From assembly GCF_947623445.1 (NCBI RefSeq), contig NC_135243.1, positions 8,000,501 to 8,064,500 on the forward strand: 64,000 nucleotides of DNA, in the 5' to 3' direction. Below are positions 14,201-25,539 of this stretch, piece after piece. Made by a program: the position numbers and the translations under genes. The notes beneath the pieces are model-generated. The model saw only the letters and a list, made by a program, of their open reading frames with translations. It was not told the origin of the DNA and ran no database searches. Numbering within the stretch: position 1 is the stretch's first letter; every line of letters begins with the position of its first letter. This DNA comes from Clavelina lepadiformis. Taxonomy: Eukaryota; Chordata; Ascidiacea; Aplousobranchia; Clavelinidae.

Positions 14201-15338
14201 GTGGGCCTAAGAACAGGAAATTTACACCATATAACAAGTACAGAATTTATTTTGGGAGCACAACAGAAAACATTATGCAGTGCTCGCTATAACAACACAT
14301 TTTTTATACTTTCTACCATTTAAAAAAGCACTAGATTAGATAGGCTGACAGATTAATAATGGAAGTACCCCAAAGTTAAATACAACATATTTTGCTTCAG
14401 AGGCTAGTTATATTATACTATAGATTAAATAAATTCAAACTGATACCCAAACAACTAATGATAGTAATGTTAAAAGTAGATGCTGGGAAATGGGAGTCAT
14501 AATCAATTTATACTTGGTGGAAAAACAAGGTATCAGTTGTATTAGAAACTCCAATTCAGTATTCAAATAAAACCGGGTTTATGATTTACTATATGACTAT
14601 ACAATGGATCAATAAGTCACTCAATTAATGTAGATATATCTAGCAACGATTCTCCTTTGAAGTTAATCTCCCCAATTTGTACATTGATGAAATTTGCCCC
14701 CAATTTATATGCTTCCATTGTGTATGTAGGCTATGTTACGATGCCAGTGTATATAACTGAGACAATATGGTTAGCAATGCACATAACAGTACTAGATGTA
14801 TCTGAAGAATCATAAAAACAAATAAAAATGTGTGATAATAGAACCCTATACAAAAGCTAGCTTGGCCATACTGGAAAGTACGGCAGTTTGACAAGAAATC
14901 GTGCCATAGTGGAAAGTGTGGCAGCTGCATACTTGAGATTTATCAAAGCGCATGCCAATTTTTTTTGTCTTCACGTCGTTTGTTCCAAAATCGAAGACCG
15001 CCTAATTTCCAATTGTGCATGCAAAGACACAAATTTTGGCATGATGGCATATACCAAAACCTTAATTTTTTGTTTGTTTATTAGCCTATAAATTGACGTA
15101 AAGAGAAGAAAATTCGCTGTGTACATTGATGAATTTCGTGCATGCAGTTTCCACTATGGTAGCTTGGTAACCAGGGCTTAAGGCCTATATTATGTGTGTT
15201 GCATGTACAATACACATGTAGCCTACAACACTGGCAAAACGAGGTACCAGTAAACATTAAAACCGTCAATACAAGTACGGTAACAAATTATTAATGAACG
15301 CTTATAAAACAAACTTACTCTGCTTTTTTGAATTCCAT
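5279..15338 (-). CDS. PEPD: Xaa-Pro dipeptidase (prolidase)
   Basis: Metal-dependent cytosolic peptidase that cleaves X-Pro dipeptides, the last step of collagen breakdown. Twelve exons on the minus strand: 15338-15319, 14206-14026, 13308-13117, 12707-12660, 12078-12017, 10067-9900, 8573-8427, 8196-8048, 7823-7639, 7277-7167, 6017-5934 and 5440-5279. They total 1509 nt, so 502 residues (human prolidase has 493). All junctions are GT-AG and keep phase. The N-terminal aminopeptidase-P-like domain is followed by the pita-bread catalytic fold. The five metal ligands are present: Asp276 (LFDMGG), Asp287 (ASDIT), His370 (HGLGHFMG), Glu413 (TIEPGIYF) and Glu453 (VRIEDD). Exon 1 codes only MEFKKA plus part of a Glu codon, and was placed because it joins exon 2 in frame to give EPTFCLGN. 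An active enzyme is expected. Confidence 0.95.
8729..8775. repeat. 47-bp near-perfect hairpin
   Basis: A 14-bp perfect stem, CTTTGGTGGTCCTG (8729-8742) and CAGGACCACCAAAG (8762-8775), encloses a 19-nt A/T-only loop that is itself nearly palindromic. It lies in a PEPD intron, about 155 bp upstream of the exon at 8573-8427. Confidence 0.8.
10653..11010. mobile_element. Non-autonomous hAT element with perfect 8-bp target duplication (358 bp)
   Basis: The TIRs are CAGCGGTTCCCAAACTT at the left and AGTTTGGGAACCGCTG at the right. The element is flanked by identical 8-mers cactagac at 10645-10652 and 11011-11018. CAG-start TIRs with 8-bp duplications define hAT elements. No transposase ORF is present. 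It sits in a PEPD intron. Confidence 0.9.
12212..12597. mobile_element. Non-autonomous hAT-like element rich in GACTCGAGTCAAGTC (386 bp, interrupted)
   Basis: The ends are CAGGGTTGTAACCCAG and, read inward from the right, CAGTGTTGTAGTGACTCG. The flanking 8-mers gctacagg (12204-12211) and gctatagg (12598-12605) match at 7 of 8. Sub-terminal copies of GACTCGAGTCAAGTC lie near both ends. It is in a PEPD intron and is itself split by the element at 12381-12536. It belongs to the same family as 50796-51344. Confidence 0.75.
12381..12536. mobile_element. Second hAT-like element nested in the first (156 bp)
   Basis: It starts CAGTGCTCTTCAACC and ends TTGAAGAGCACTG, a 12-13 bp TIR. The flanks ctataagg (12373-12380) and caataaga (12537-12544) match at 6 of 8, compatible with an old 8-bp duplication. 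Removing it joins the two halves of the surrounding element. Confidence 0.65.
14866..15159. mobile_element. TIR element with perfect 8-bp duplication (294 bp)
   Basis: The ends are CCATACTGGAAAGTACGGCA and, in reverse complement at the right, CCATAGTGGAAACTGCATGC. The flanks are identical: tagcttgg at 14858-14865 and 15160-15167. A sub-terminal copy CCATAGTGGAAAGTG occurs at about 14903. It lies in PEPD intron 1. A lone similar end (gcatgcagg..actttccactata) is seen near 21701-21727. Confidence 0.75.
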
Positions 15339-18300
15339 GTCTGTTTCAAGCAAACTATACTAGGTCTATACTTCTAAACAAGGAAAAGATAGCCTTCCGA
15401 ACCAACGATGTCTAACAACGGATAATCTCCCAATCCAAAGATCTCAACACAATGTGAATATAGAGCAACCTTAATTAAATGCTTCAGGTCTACTTCCTGC
15501 GTCTTCACAATTCCCAGCAATACCAACGATAAGATATTTACACATGCGTTTACACGTTTGTTTACACTATTTATTAGCCTATTCAACGTGTTCTACATTT
15601 GGGCAACACTAAATTACGGAATAAGGAAAGCTAAGTTTTGAAAATGAGGGACCACAAAAGATTAATTTGGCTTATATTTGCAGTCCCTATAACAATGGTT
15701 CTCAACCTTAGAACCATAATCCCCTGGGGGCCATTGACCAAAATTTTTTGGGCCATAAACTGAGGTTAAGTGCACTAAAACCCTTAAGAAATAGTCTTCT
15801 CTAAATAATCTTCTACCACGCACCTTCATTTTTTCTAGGGGTTTTGGGAAAGTACCATGATAGCAATTGTTTCGCCATCTTTGCTTTCAATAGTAACGTA
15901 AAAATTGCAATTATTATTATGCAGCCTTGGTTAGCATCAAAACCATTTCACAACAACGTGATATCAAACAAGCTTAGCTGATGCTCAACGATAGGCAAAG
16001 TTTGAGAATTTACTGTTACCGGCTGAGCTTATCAAATACACGACGCCATTGGTGAAGTACAGAAATTTATTTCTGCTAGAGTTTAGTTAACCCTTTCAAG
16101 TTAGCTTCATCAGGTTAATAGGGACTGTATTTAATTTTTTTTGCAAAAATAAAGATTAAAAATTTGTAGGGTACAACTTACAACATAGCTAGGCTACTGT
16201 CTACAAAGTTGATGGGTGCTGAACCGTGGTAAACCAGTGTATTGTGGAGGTCGTGATAATAAATTTAAATAAGTTCTATAATTGGCATTTTAAAAGCGAT
16301 TGTGTGTTCTCCGGTTAGATGCAATTGAATATTTAAACAGGTGTATTTAACTTGCTTAAGCTATTAATTATTCAAACACTGTAGCGCCAAACCGACCTAT
16401 AGTTGAAGTGTTTCAAGTAGCATTGTATTTCACGGCGTAGAGTTGGATGGTACTTCGGTGAAAAGCTCGGTGACGTAAAATGACATATTTATACGTAGTA
16501 ATGAAATAACGTGTATTTTGCTGATTGGCTGGTATGTTTCGATATAAAAGCTTAGGTTTGGTTCAAACTCTCTCTCTTCGCTCGAGTTTGTCTGTTTTGC
16601 CCTTCTGGCTTGTTCAATTGAAGTGAATGCTCTATTCGAATGTGAAATGGTGATGAAATTTTTTCTGATGTGACTACGACTATATTTCGGACAATGTAAC
16701 AATTTAGACTTTATGAATGTTGTGCAGGCTGAAAGAAACAATTAGACTATTAGAGAAAGCATACGCAACGGAGTCAAAGATAAAATAGTCTAGGAGTTCT
16801 AAAAGAAAGACTAGACGCCTTTGGCTTTAGGCCAACCTTAAAACAATACACATCGCCATCCCCACAGTATAGTAAAATATAAAAAGAGGATATAAGATGG
16901 CGCTCTGTAGGGTTAAATTTTATTTTTATTTCTTCTGCACAAGCTTTCGCAAGCATAAACTTGCTTCATGAGGTATATTAAGAAATAGCAAACATTATTT
17001 CACAATTTCCAGGTTCAGGTCTCCTTGGAAACAACAAACGCAATAGTGATGTTATGCCTAGCCTAGATGGCTTTGGGCAGAGGTGAGCGAGCATTCGGTA
17101 GTTTGAAAGTACGTCGGTAACGGTAGCGGTACTTGGCAACAAACGTACCGACGGTTCCGGTATTCGGTATTATTTTAAAAAGTATTTCGGTAGATTGTCG
17201 GTACTCGGTACCGGTACTTTTAGTGTGAAAGATGTTGCTGTAAATACAATGTTTGCCGTTATTATGCCCTCGATAAAAGTTACCCCAGGTTAAAACACGT
17301 GTGACGTTGCTCGCTTGCAATTTTACTGGACATTCTTAGATTTAAAAAGATCAACAGATGTTAAAATTAGTAGTAAGGATTAATTAACATGTATTTTTGA
17401 AAACATAGTAGTTAAAAGTTTGAAATAATCACGTGAAAAGTAGCGAGTACCGGGACCGAATGAAATTTCTTGAAAAAGGTAATTCGGTTTTTTTTTCAAA
17501 AGTGCCGAAGGTACCGGTATCAATACTAAAAAAGTATAGTGGTACCGTAATTCGGTACTATAGTACCGCGGTACTGCCCACCTATAGCTTTAGATTCGGG
17601 GTGGCTTGAGTCACATATGATGCGACTTGAGTTTATGGACTCCAAAAGTACAGCAGATGTAACAATCTATCGTAGGGGATCCGGGTGCATGTTCCCTGGA
17701 AAAAAATTGAATTTACATTTACATCTAAATTGCATAAAATTTTGCTTTTCTTTCTACAAACAAACTGCCTGAAATTTTTTGTGCATTTCGTTTTAGTTTT
17801 TCGCTCCCAAAATTTTGCTCTATGGCCGCCAAGATCTTACACTATTCATTTCTTTGTTGCTATAGAGCGCTTAATACCTCAGAGGTTTGCTAACAGAGAA
17901 AATAACTTTTATTTTGGTTTTGGCGTAAAATCATGTAAAGGTTCATCGTGATCAAGCTATATGAAAGTAATCTCAAAGCTGGAGGTGACCCATGAATTCA
18001 CACGGACGTTCGATTTATACAACTTCCCCTTTTCTAAATACAGTTCATAGTTCATACAACTAATCAATATTAACCAATGAATGACTTTCGTCCCGGGCTG
18101 CAAACTGTGAATTGTTAACAATAATATTCGTATCCAATGTTTGTTCTTTTAGAGCGCGGAAACACAAACAGGGGAAGAGGTCCAAGGCGACCGCTTCGCT
18201 CGCCTCACCCTAAAGCCACTACTGCCAACATGCAACCAAGCAATCACAAAGTACTTAATGACGGAACATGGTGTAAACAGAACGCTTAAAAAATTTACTG

Positions 18301-18699
18301 CAGCAAAATATAACCATTTAGTAAATTGAAAAAAAAACGGAAATAAAGTTATAGTAGGCGTATACTATATTAGAATTAAAAAATGAGTACTTATTTAAAA
18401 AATCCCATAAAACCGGCATCACTGTTAAGGCCTTCATTAATGCAATTAAAGAAGTGAAAAGTGCGTTGTTCCACAATTCTGCCGACAAGGCGGTTGTTTG
18501 AAATTTATTTACGTAACAGTGATGCGTTAGCCTTTCATGTTGTGGCCTGGTTAGATGAAACGTTCAGCTACAGGTTTATAGTTAGGTTCATGACGTTATC
18601 GTTTTTGTGACCCGCGAATCATTTCCTCAAGGTTGATCCTTTTTCTCCAGAATAAATTGCCTTGGCGCAGCGTTGACAGCATATGGCACACAGTATAGA
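15339..18699. other. Intergenic region upstream of PEPD
   Basis: No gene was recognised between the PEPD start and the duplicated sulfotransferase exon. A hAT-like left end, CAATGGTTCTCAACCTTAG, stands near 15690 without a matching right end, and a 509-bp TIR element lies at 17078-17586. Small ORFs here, the largest 103 codons at 16430-16741, lack recognisable domains. Confidence 0.45.
17078..17586. mobile_element. Palindromic GGTACC-rich hAT-like element (509 bp)
   Basis: The left end CAGAGGTGAGCGAGCATTCG pairs with a right end that reads TATAGGTGGGCAGTACCGCG in reverse complement. Many CGGTAC/GTACCG motifs make the sub-terminal regions self-complementary. The flanks gctttggg (17070-17077) and gctttaga (17587-17594) match at 6 of 8. 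No coding capacity. Confidence 0.6.
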
Positions 18700-18702
18700 T
18701 AA

Positions 18703-19197
18703 CGTCACCCATTTGACCGAATGGTGTCTGCCTATGTGAACAGGCTGAAATATGGTGCCCCGGGTTTCCGCGCTAGCTTTAAAACATTATCGTATAAGTT
18801 GAATGCAGAATATAGACACTTACGTCATAATGTTGAAGATCGGAACAAAGCTGACGACGGTACGGCAACTTTTGAAGATTTTGTCAACTATCTGGTTGAC
18901 TCCGATGGAGGAAAAGATCCACATTTCTCTTTCTACCACACGCGCTGCAGCGTTTGTACGGTCCACTATGATTACATCATCAAATTTGAAACCGTGCGAG
19001 AGGATATCGAGTATTTACAAAACTATCTTAAAGTTTCACAGCAACATAGGAGAGTATTGTTTCCTGAGGTTAAGCAATTGACACAGCCTCAAAGGGTGAA
19101 AGAATATTTTCAGCAAATCTCCAAAGACTTGATTTTGAAAGAGCACGATGTGTATAAAAAAGATTTTGTTTTATTTGGTTATGATCGTCCGGTTTAG
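18703..19197 (+). pseudogene. Duplicated last exon of a carbohydrate sulfotransferase, 5'-truncated
   Basis: The reading frame CGT CAC CCA TTT GAC CGA ATG GTG... gives RHPFDRMVSAYV and stays open for 158 codons after ATG 18721, ending FGYDRPV-stop. It is about 84% identical (133 of 158 residues by hand count) to the last exon of the minus-strand gene at 19501. An in-frame TAA stands at 18700-18702, immediately before RHPF, where the other copy has an open codon, and no upstream exon with the PKCGSTSW motif was found on this strand. The sulfate-donor 5'-phosphosulfate loop is therefore missing. I read it as a truncated inverted duplicate, although the lack of internal stops suggests recent origin, conversion or residual selection. 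Confidence 0.7.
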
Positions 19198-20000
19198 CTA
19201 AATCGAAAACGTAACTTGGATTAAAACGAATCTTGTTTAGGCACATAATTATACATTGATACAGTATATAGATAATTATGTATATAGTAATACTTTGTAA
19301 ATTTATATTACATTTATATTATTATATTATATTACTTTATATTTACACTACAAGTTTATCACTTATACTTGCTCATCTATACTTTTGGCCTATGTATAGG
19401 CTACACAGTATTACACAATAAATACATAAATTTTGATATCAATGTATAATTATGTGCCTGAACAAGATTCGTTTTAATCCAACTTATGTTTTCGATTTAG
19501 CTAAACCGGACGATCATAACCAAATAGAACAAAATCATTTTTATATACATCGTACACCTTTAACATTAACTCTTTGGGGATTTGCTGAAAATATTCTTTC
19601 ATCCTTTCAGGCTGTGTCAATTGCTTAGCTTCAGGGAATAATACTCTCCTATGTTGCTGTGAAATATTAAGATAGTTTTGTAGATACTCGATATCCTCTC
19701 GCATTGTTTCAAATTTGATGATGTAATCATAGTGGACCGTACAAACGCTGCAGCGCGTGTGGTAGAAAGAGAAGTGTGGACGATTCGTACCATTTGTATC
19801 TACCAGATAGTTGACAAAATCTTCAAAAGTTGCCGTACCGTCGTCAGTTTTGTTCCGGTCTTCAACATTATGGCGTAAGTGCCTATATTTGGCATTCAAC
19901 TCATACGATAACGTTTTAAAGCCAGCGCCAAAACCCGGTGCACCATATATCAGTTTATCCACATAGGCAGACACCATTCGGTCAAATGGATGACGGACCA
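18703..20000. repeat. Inverted duplication (palindromic arms, ~177-bp spacer)
   Basis: The left arm at about 18703-19261 and the right arm at about 19439-20000 are reverse complements. Homology covers the last sulfotransferase exon and continues through at least 65 bp of 3' flank: TCCGGTTTAGCTAAATCGAA and GGCACATAATTATACATTGAT occur on both sides. The spacer 19262-19438 is very A/T-rich. The outer limit of the duplication coincides with the 5' edge of the exon. Confidence 0.85.
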
Positions 20001-21117
20001 TAATAACCTGAAAATGAATTTGTCGTAAATGCGTTAAAATTTATGACTTTTCACTTTACGCACATTTCATTTACACCAGAACGTGAAATTATACAACAAC
20101 GTTTGGCTATTTTGCTCTATCAATCATATTTGTCGGTGTTATTTGGCCTTAAATTCGTTAAACTTAGAATTATTTTGTGGGTTTGGTGAACATGCTAACC
20201 TATACCATCTTAAAGCACAACTCTATTATTGCTATAGTGCATATTTTAAGCGCTTGGGCTTTGCAACTTTTTCCTGCTCGTTAATTGTTCGTGAGCATGT
20301 GTTGTATTGTGCTATATCTGCAACGGTTAGCAGCCTAGCTTTCGCTCCGCATAGTTTATGGCATAAAAAAAACACTAAAATACAATTATAGTCGATGCCA
20401 AATCAAAGTGCATGCAGTTACTGCGCTAACGGAATCACGCATTGTCTTTCGTTATTTTTTCGAAATATAAACAATAATGGTCAAGCGTGTGATTTACCTT
20501 AAAAGCTTTCTTCCAGGTTTTCAATTGCTCAGTTTTATTTTTCATGTGCCACAAATTCATCTCCACCCAACCAATGTGGAAAATTTTTGGACTTTCACTT
20601 TGGAATTTTCCTTCAATAAAATAATCTTCGACTGTGTAATGGCCTTCCATGATGAGCAGCGCCTTCAGCCAGCTGGTGCTGCCACATTTTGGTATTTCAC
20701 AAACTAAAAACTGTAAAATGTGAATTTGTGAGTGAAACGTAAAGCAGTAAAATTTTATTCGACATATGTTTTTTATTATTATATTTGAATACAATCACAA
20801 GCAATTAAGCGTGTGTAAGTTACGTCTTTTACTTTATATGTCTCTGAATACATGTTTGTTGGGTTCACGAAAGACTTGTTGAACACGTTTTCTACACTGT
20901 CTGTGCTTTGGCAAGCAGTCTTTATTGTCATTCGACGTAGTTCTTGAACCGAGTAAGAAGTGACGGGCTTCATTCTTTTCCTTTCTTCATGCGCATGTTG
21001 GGGAGACGTTGTGCTTCCGTTTATGTTTGTACAAGCAGGAAAGATAGTGGAGTAAAACAAACTCGAAAAGCCAATTAAAAGTATTACGATAAACAAAACG
21101 CTTTGCTTGGTCATCAT
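19501..21117 (-). CDS. Golgi carbohydrate sulfotransferase, HNK-1/chondroitin type (Sulfotransfer_2)
   Basis: Three exons: 21117-20824, 20710-20498 and 20007-19501, 1014 nt, 337 residues. Residues ~5-27 (SVLFIVILLIGFSSLFYSTI) form a type II signal anchor. Exon 2 carries the 5'-phosphosulfate-binding loop EIPKCGSTSW (about 103-112). Exon 3 carries the 3'-phosphate-binding motif VRHPFDRMVSAY (173-184). Known members transfer sulfate from PAPS to sugars of glycoproteins or proteoglycans in the Golgi lumen. The acceptor sugar cannot be told from sequence. The exon 1 donor (GAC|GTAACT) is the least certain junction. A TATA-like box lies about 70 bp upstream. The ATG codons at 21117 and 21114 are tandem. 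The last exon is duplicated in inverted orientation at 18703-19197. Confidence 0.85.
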
Positions 21118-21185
21118 ATTGTATGCTTGTATTTAGTATTCTGTAAGCCTGAGGAATTGGTATAGTCATGGTTAAGCAATTTAAA

Positions 21186-21194
21186 CTTTATATA
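21186..21194 (-). promoter_or_regulatory. TATA-box candidate for the sulfotransferase gene
   Basis: On the minus strand the sequence reads GTATATAAAGTT, about 70 nt upstream of the start codon at 21117. This would place transcription start near 21160 with a short 5' leader. Position and match only; no other promoter evidence. Confidence 0.35.
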
Positions 21195-23125
21195 CTTTTG
21201 TTCTAACTGTTTAGTCACAGTTGTCTTTCCAGTAATGATAATGCAGAATTTCTACCTGCTTCAATATAGGCTTACTTTCTTTTGCTGTAATCTATTCTTA
21301 GGCTTAATCTTTATTAGGCCTATATAGGCTATATCCTTCCAGCAACAAAGACATTTTTGGTTGACCGCAGTAACGTAGGTCATCCAGATAATGAGAATAA
21401 CTAAAGAGCTATATTCAGCGTCTATTATAGCAAGGTCCGGGAACCTATGAAAGGCAATTTAGGTTTTCTTCATCGATTTCCCTGTTCGCCTATAACCGAA
21501 TATTTATGTTGTAAGTAATTTTACTTAAAAAAGTTTTAAAAACGTCGATTAAGCTTTTTGTTGCACTTAAATTGAATCTATAAGTTTATCATTTTACAAG
21601 CACACCGCACTGAAATTCATCATCCAGTCAAAGTGAACGGAAACATCACGCAGTCTGTAACGGTAAAAAAGGTCGGCGTGAGCATTTATGATTCTCGTGC
21701 ATGCAGGTGATAGACTTTCCACTATAGATTATACATCGGATTATAGTTACAAGCTAGCCTCAAGCCTAATGCAACTTGAAGTATAGGCTATATACATTGC
21801 AGCCGCCAGCCTATGCCGACCAAAACGTTTCCGCTTACTTTTACCAGCAACGATCCCAACACGGGTTTCTTATATTCTTTTCTTTAATAACGAATAATCT
21901 CGGGCGAGTAGAGCCAACCTCTTTTTTGTCCCATTTGGGTAACCCAATACCGTACACGCAACGGTTTTCATATAAAGTGAAAATACAATGGGCCAAGTAA
22001 GACAAAAAGCGGGTATTTCATCACGTTTATGCGTGAACAAAGAAAGAAGTAAGGGATGGTATCGTTGTTGACCAAATTAAACGTTAAATGTAAACATCGG
22101 GTACAGAACAGGCTACTACTTCTGGTAAGCCATACTGGGCAAAAGTGAAAACCGTTAGCCTACGTGTAAGGTATTTTGGTTGCCCAAGTGGGACAAACAC
22201 GTTTTATATCGCCGGCGACATAACCAATTTTGACAGAGTTTATTTAATGCAAACGGCGTTAAGTAATTTTGATTACGATTCTATTTCATATTGGCTCCAC
22301 CATGTTGCATTTCATTCTCCCTTGTGACATCTTAATTAGTTTTTTAACACCCATCCCGTTTTGACTGTAAGGGAACTGCTTTTTTAATCGTCTTTTGTGA
22401 CTCGCAGTGCTTGAAATTGGCGGACTAAATAGAAATAACCGGGTTGGTTTGTTTGACTTCAAGTGATTTTTCTAGCGTTGTTGATTAAGTGGTGTTCCTA
22501 TCACAACATTGGCCGTAGAATGTGTTTTTATTTATACGCAAATAATTTTTCTTTTTAGAATGTTATTATCTCTTTCTATGGGAAGATCACATTCCACGTG
22601 CATACACACACTTCGTTTTGGCTTTGGATCACGTGGTTTAACAAGATTGCAGACATCTATCTGCCTTAATATTTAGAATAATAAATAAAATACTGTAGTT
22701 TATTACAGTATGTGTAAATTTGCACGTCAGTGCAGTTTCACAGGTTTTCAATTTTTTGAAACATACAAATATTTCTTTATGACCTCAAAGTTGTTGTATT
22801 CGGTGTTTTATAATTACACGCCATAAATTACCAGCTGTACTTTATGCGAAAATATATAAAAACACATTTCATTGTGAAACGTTTTTTGAGGCGTACAACG
22901 GTAAATTTTGATATATCCTGGCATTTTGGTAGGAATGAGCAAACGCAAGAATTCTTCTCCTGGAACAAATCCTAAGTAGGCTACTCCAGTGTATGATATC
23001 ATACACAATATTATTGGCGGAAAAAGTCCGTTATCTAAGGCTACAACTCGCAAGATTGGTTCCTTGAATCAAATAAATACAAAGGCAACGTCAAACGCAG
23101 AGCTTCGTTGGTGTCGTATAATGAT

Positions 23126-23260
23126 TAATCTTTATCTCCGGATTGAGGAAAGTCTTTGCACGACTCAAACTCTGCAATGATTCCTCATCGTTTGAGCCAC
23201 GCTTAACAAGCTAGCTTCGTACAAGTTCCGATTGTTAAAACTTTTTTTGAATGTTTTTAT
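23126..23260. repeat. Dispersed repeat, partial copy (family of 24885 and 43256)
   Basis: The order of blocks is the same as in the other copies: GGAAAGTCTTTGCA, ATGATTCCTCA, GAGCCACG and CAAGTTCCGATTGTTA. Similarity fades after about 135 bp. Confidence 0.6.
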
Positions 23261-24884
23261 ATAAGCTTAGATTTATTGGCGCATAGGCCTATATCTGGCG
23301 CAATGAAATCAAACTTGGGTGTAGTATAAATAAAAGCACACAACCTCCTACCTCAAAAACCTGTGAAATATAAATATGATCCAAAGTGGAAAACATAGCA
23401 ACTGGACCCTCGACTTTTTTGAAAATTGTGCTCACTGCTTTCAAATATCAACTTTAGGGAAAGGCGATCTCGAAAAAAAAAAGATTCAATCTTATTCAAT
23501 CATATTAGTTTTACTATCATAAAATATTTATTAGTATTCTCACTTTCCGTAAATTACTGTCACGTTCCTCAGTCCCTTAATTCTGTAAAAACTACAATAA
23601 ATAAATCACTACACCGACACAAATTTTGTCTAAAGCATATAGAAAATTCAAAACACATTGTAACAGAAACAGTTTTTATTGTTAACAAGTTAAGCTAAAT
23701 AATACCGCATATATTTTGCAATTGTATGACTGCAAACATTGAAAAAAATGTTCTGTAAATTCTCACTTTCCGTAAAGTAGTGTTGACATTAAACTAGTGT
23801 CGCGTAACTCGCGTTCCTCACTCCTCAGTTTCCTCATTCTGTAAATTAGAGTTGTCCCCTTGGCCTTTAGGCTTTAGGCCAGTATGGTTGAATGTAAGTT
23901 TTTTGTGTACCATAGAGTGTAATTTTCAAAGACTTTTGGAATTACTTAGCTTAAAAGATTTCTGACCCATTTTGAGCACCAGATAGCTAGGCCTATACTT
24001 TGTGCACCGGACATGTCCGGTGCAAAACGCTTTCTTTCCATGGGCCTATAGGTTAGGCTACCTGTGATGTTGGAACAAAGTCAAATCGGTACGCTTTATG
24101 GGTTTAGTAGCCTATATACAATTGTACAACCAGATGACGTCACGATTTGAGTATAGCTGAGGTCTAGTATGCAAAGGTATCCTGTGGTTGTTTATGCACT
24201 TGTATACTAGACCCAAAATGGTGCCTTTAACAGAGACAGGCGTCAGCTGCCAGCCTGTACCAAAACCACTATTGAAAAAGCGTACCAATAGGGTTTGGTA
24301 GCCAGCCTACGAAAGTTCCCATCAGTGTACAAATTTTACCGAAACATTGCTATTTTAATATTAATTTTGCTCCAATTTGGAGTTTTTCTTGGTAGTACGC
24401 AAGATTCCTCTTCTAACTGTATACCAAGTTTCAAGTCTCTACGTATGATAGTTTTTCAATTCCATTATGTCAAACTCAAGCACCTCAAAAAATCTGATAT
24501 TCATGCTTAAATAAAATTTCGACCTCCAGCGTAAAAACTGTTATATCTCAAGAAAGAAACTAGTTAGGGAGCCCTTTTTACGCACACTTGCACATTAATT
24601 CTTCCTCTATGTTTCTTCAAATTTTCGTGGAGCTAGGCCTATCTTCTCTGTAAGTTTCTTTTTTGACTAATTTTCTCAGCTTGGGTTTGAATTTTGTGTC
24701 GGAGCCAGTGTACGGAAAAGATTGACTATGGCAAAATACATTGTTATCAATAGCAAATTATGTTACTCGATGTCCATGGAAAAGTAGGTAACCATACCAG
24801 ATACGTCAAAAAAGATAATTACATACTGATTTAAATCACATATATATTGATAATAATAATTATTTGATATTTAATGTTTATCTT

Positions 24885-25165
24885 CGGACTGAGAAAACTC
24901 TTTGCACAACTTAAACCCAACAATGATCTGCATCGCTCGAGCCCCGGTTACCGAGCTAGCTTTTGTGCAAGTTCCAATTACCACACTTTTTTATTTTTTA
25001 TAGTATTACCTGAATTTAGAACTGTCCACTAGAACCATTGAACAGGACCAAGTGTCGTTAATGCCTTGCTCAAGTGCATTACAACGACATGGCACCACTG
25101 GGTATGGAACACAAAACCTGAGCCGCATGTATTGCGAGGCCACTCGGCTACCGAGCCGACTTTAT
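24885..25165. repeat. Dispersed repeat, long copy
   Basis: It shares with 43256-43490, in the same order and orientation, blocks such as CTCGAGCCC.GGTTACCGA, GTGCAAGTTCC, TTTAGAACTGTCCAC, TTAATGCCTTGC and GGCTACCGAG. No TIRs or target duplications were identified. The class is unknown, possibly a SINE-like or decayed element. Confidence 0.65.
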
Positions 25166-25539
25166 CTCTATTTATAAAAATAAAATATTACCAAACACAT
25201 TCACTTCTTTGCTCTTATGTACCTTTGACAATGGGTGTTATGGTGCCAAGTACCGGTGTGTTTTAATGTAGTAGAAAAGTAGCGAAATGGCTTTTTTAAT
25301 GTTAAAAGTTGACGACACTTGTTCTTGATTAAGTCAACTTTTTATCTCAGAGCCATTATTAACAAAATTTAACTGCTTTCGTTCTTTTCTCTTTTAATCA
25401 AATTTTCTATCTCAAACAATGTAATCTGCCGGTGAAATACTTCAATAACAATTTTATTGGCCAAACTTTGGGTATATCTATATATGTATGTAATCTAAAG
25501 ACTAACTGATAAAAACCTTATTTTGCAGGTGCTTGCAAA

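Larger units (their letters stand above)
21195..25528. other. Intergenic region with repeat fragments
   Basis: No supported gene lies between the sulfotransferase start and the coding exon of the zinc-finger gene. It contains two copies of the dispersed repeat described at 24885, several TAGGCCTA words (for example near 21316, 23286, 23994 and 24638) and a lone TIR-like end near 21727. The untranslated first exon(s) of the zinc-finger gene presumably lie here but cannot be placed. Confidence 0.4.

Noticed and set aside
15690..16140. A hAT element starting CAATGGTTCTCAACCTTAG
   Set aside because: Only one end was found; no matching inverted end or flanking duplication.
16430..16741. 103-codon minus-strand ORF
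   Set aside because: No domain, no splice context and ordinary composition for chance ORFs in this A/T-rich sequence.
20083..20391. 102-codon plus-strand ORF
   Set aside because: It lies in the intron between sulfotransferase exons 2 and 3, antisense, with no motif.
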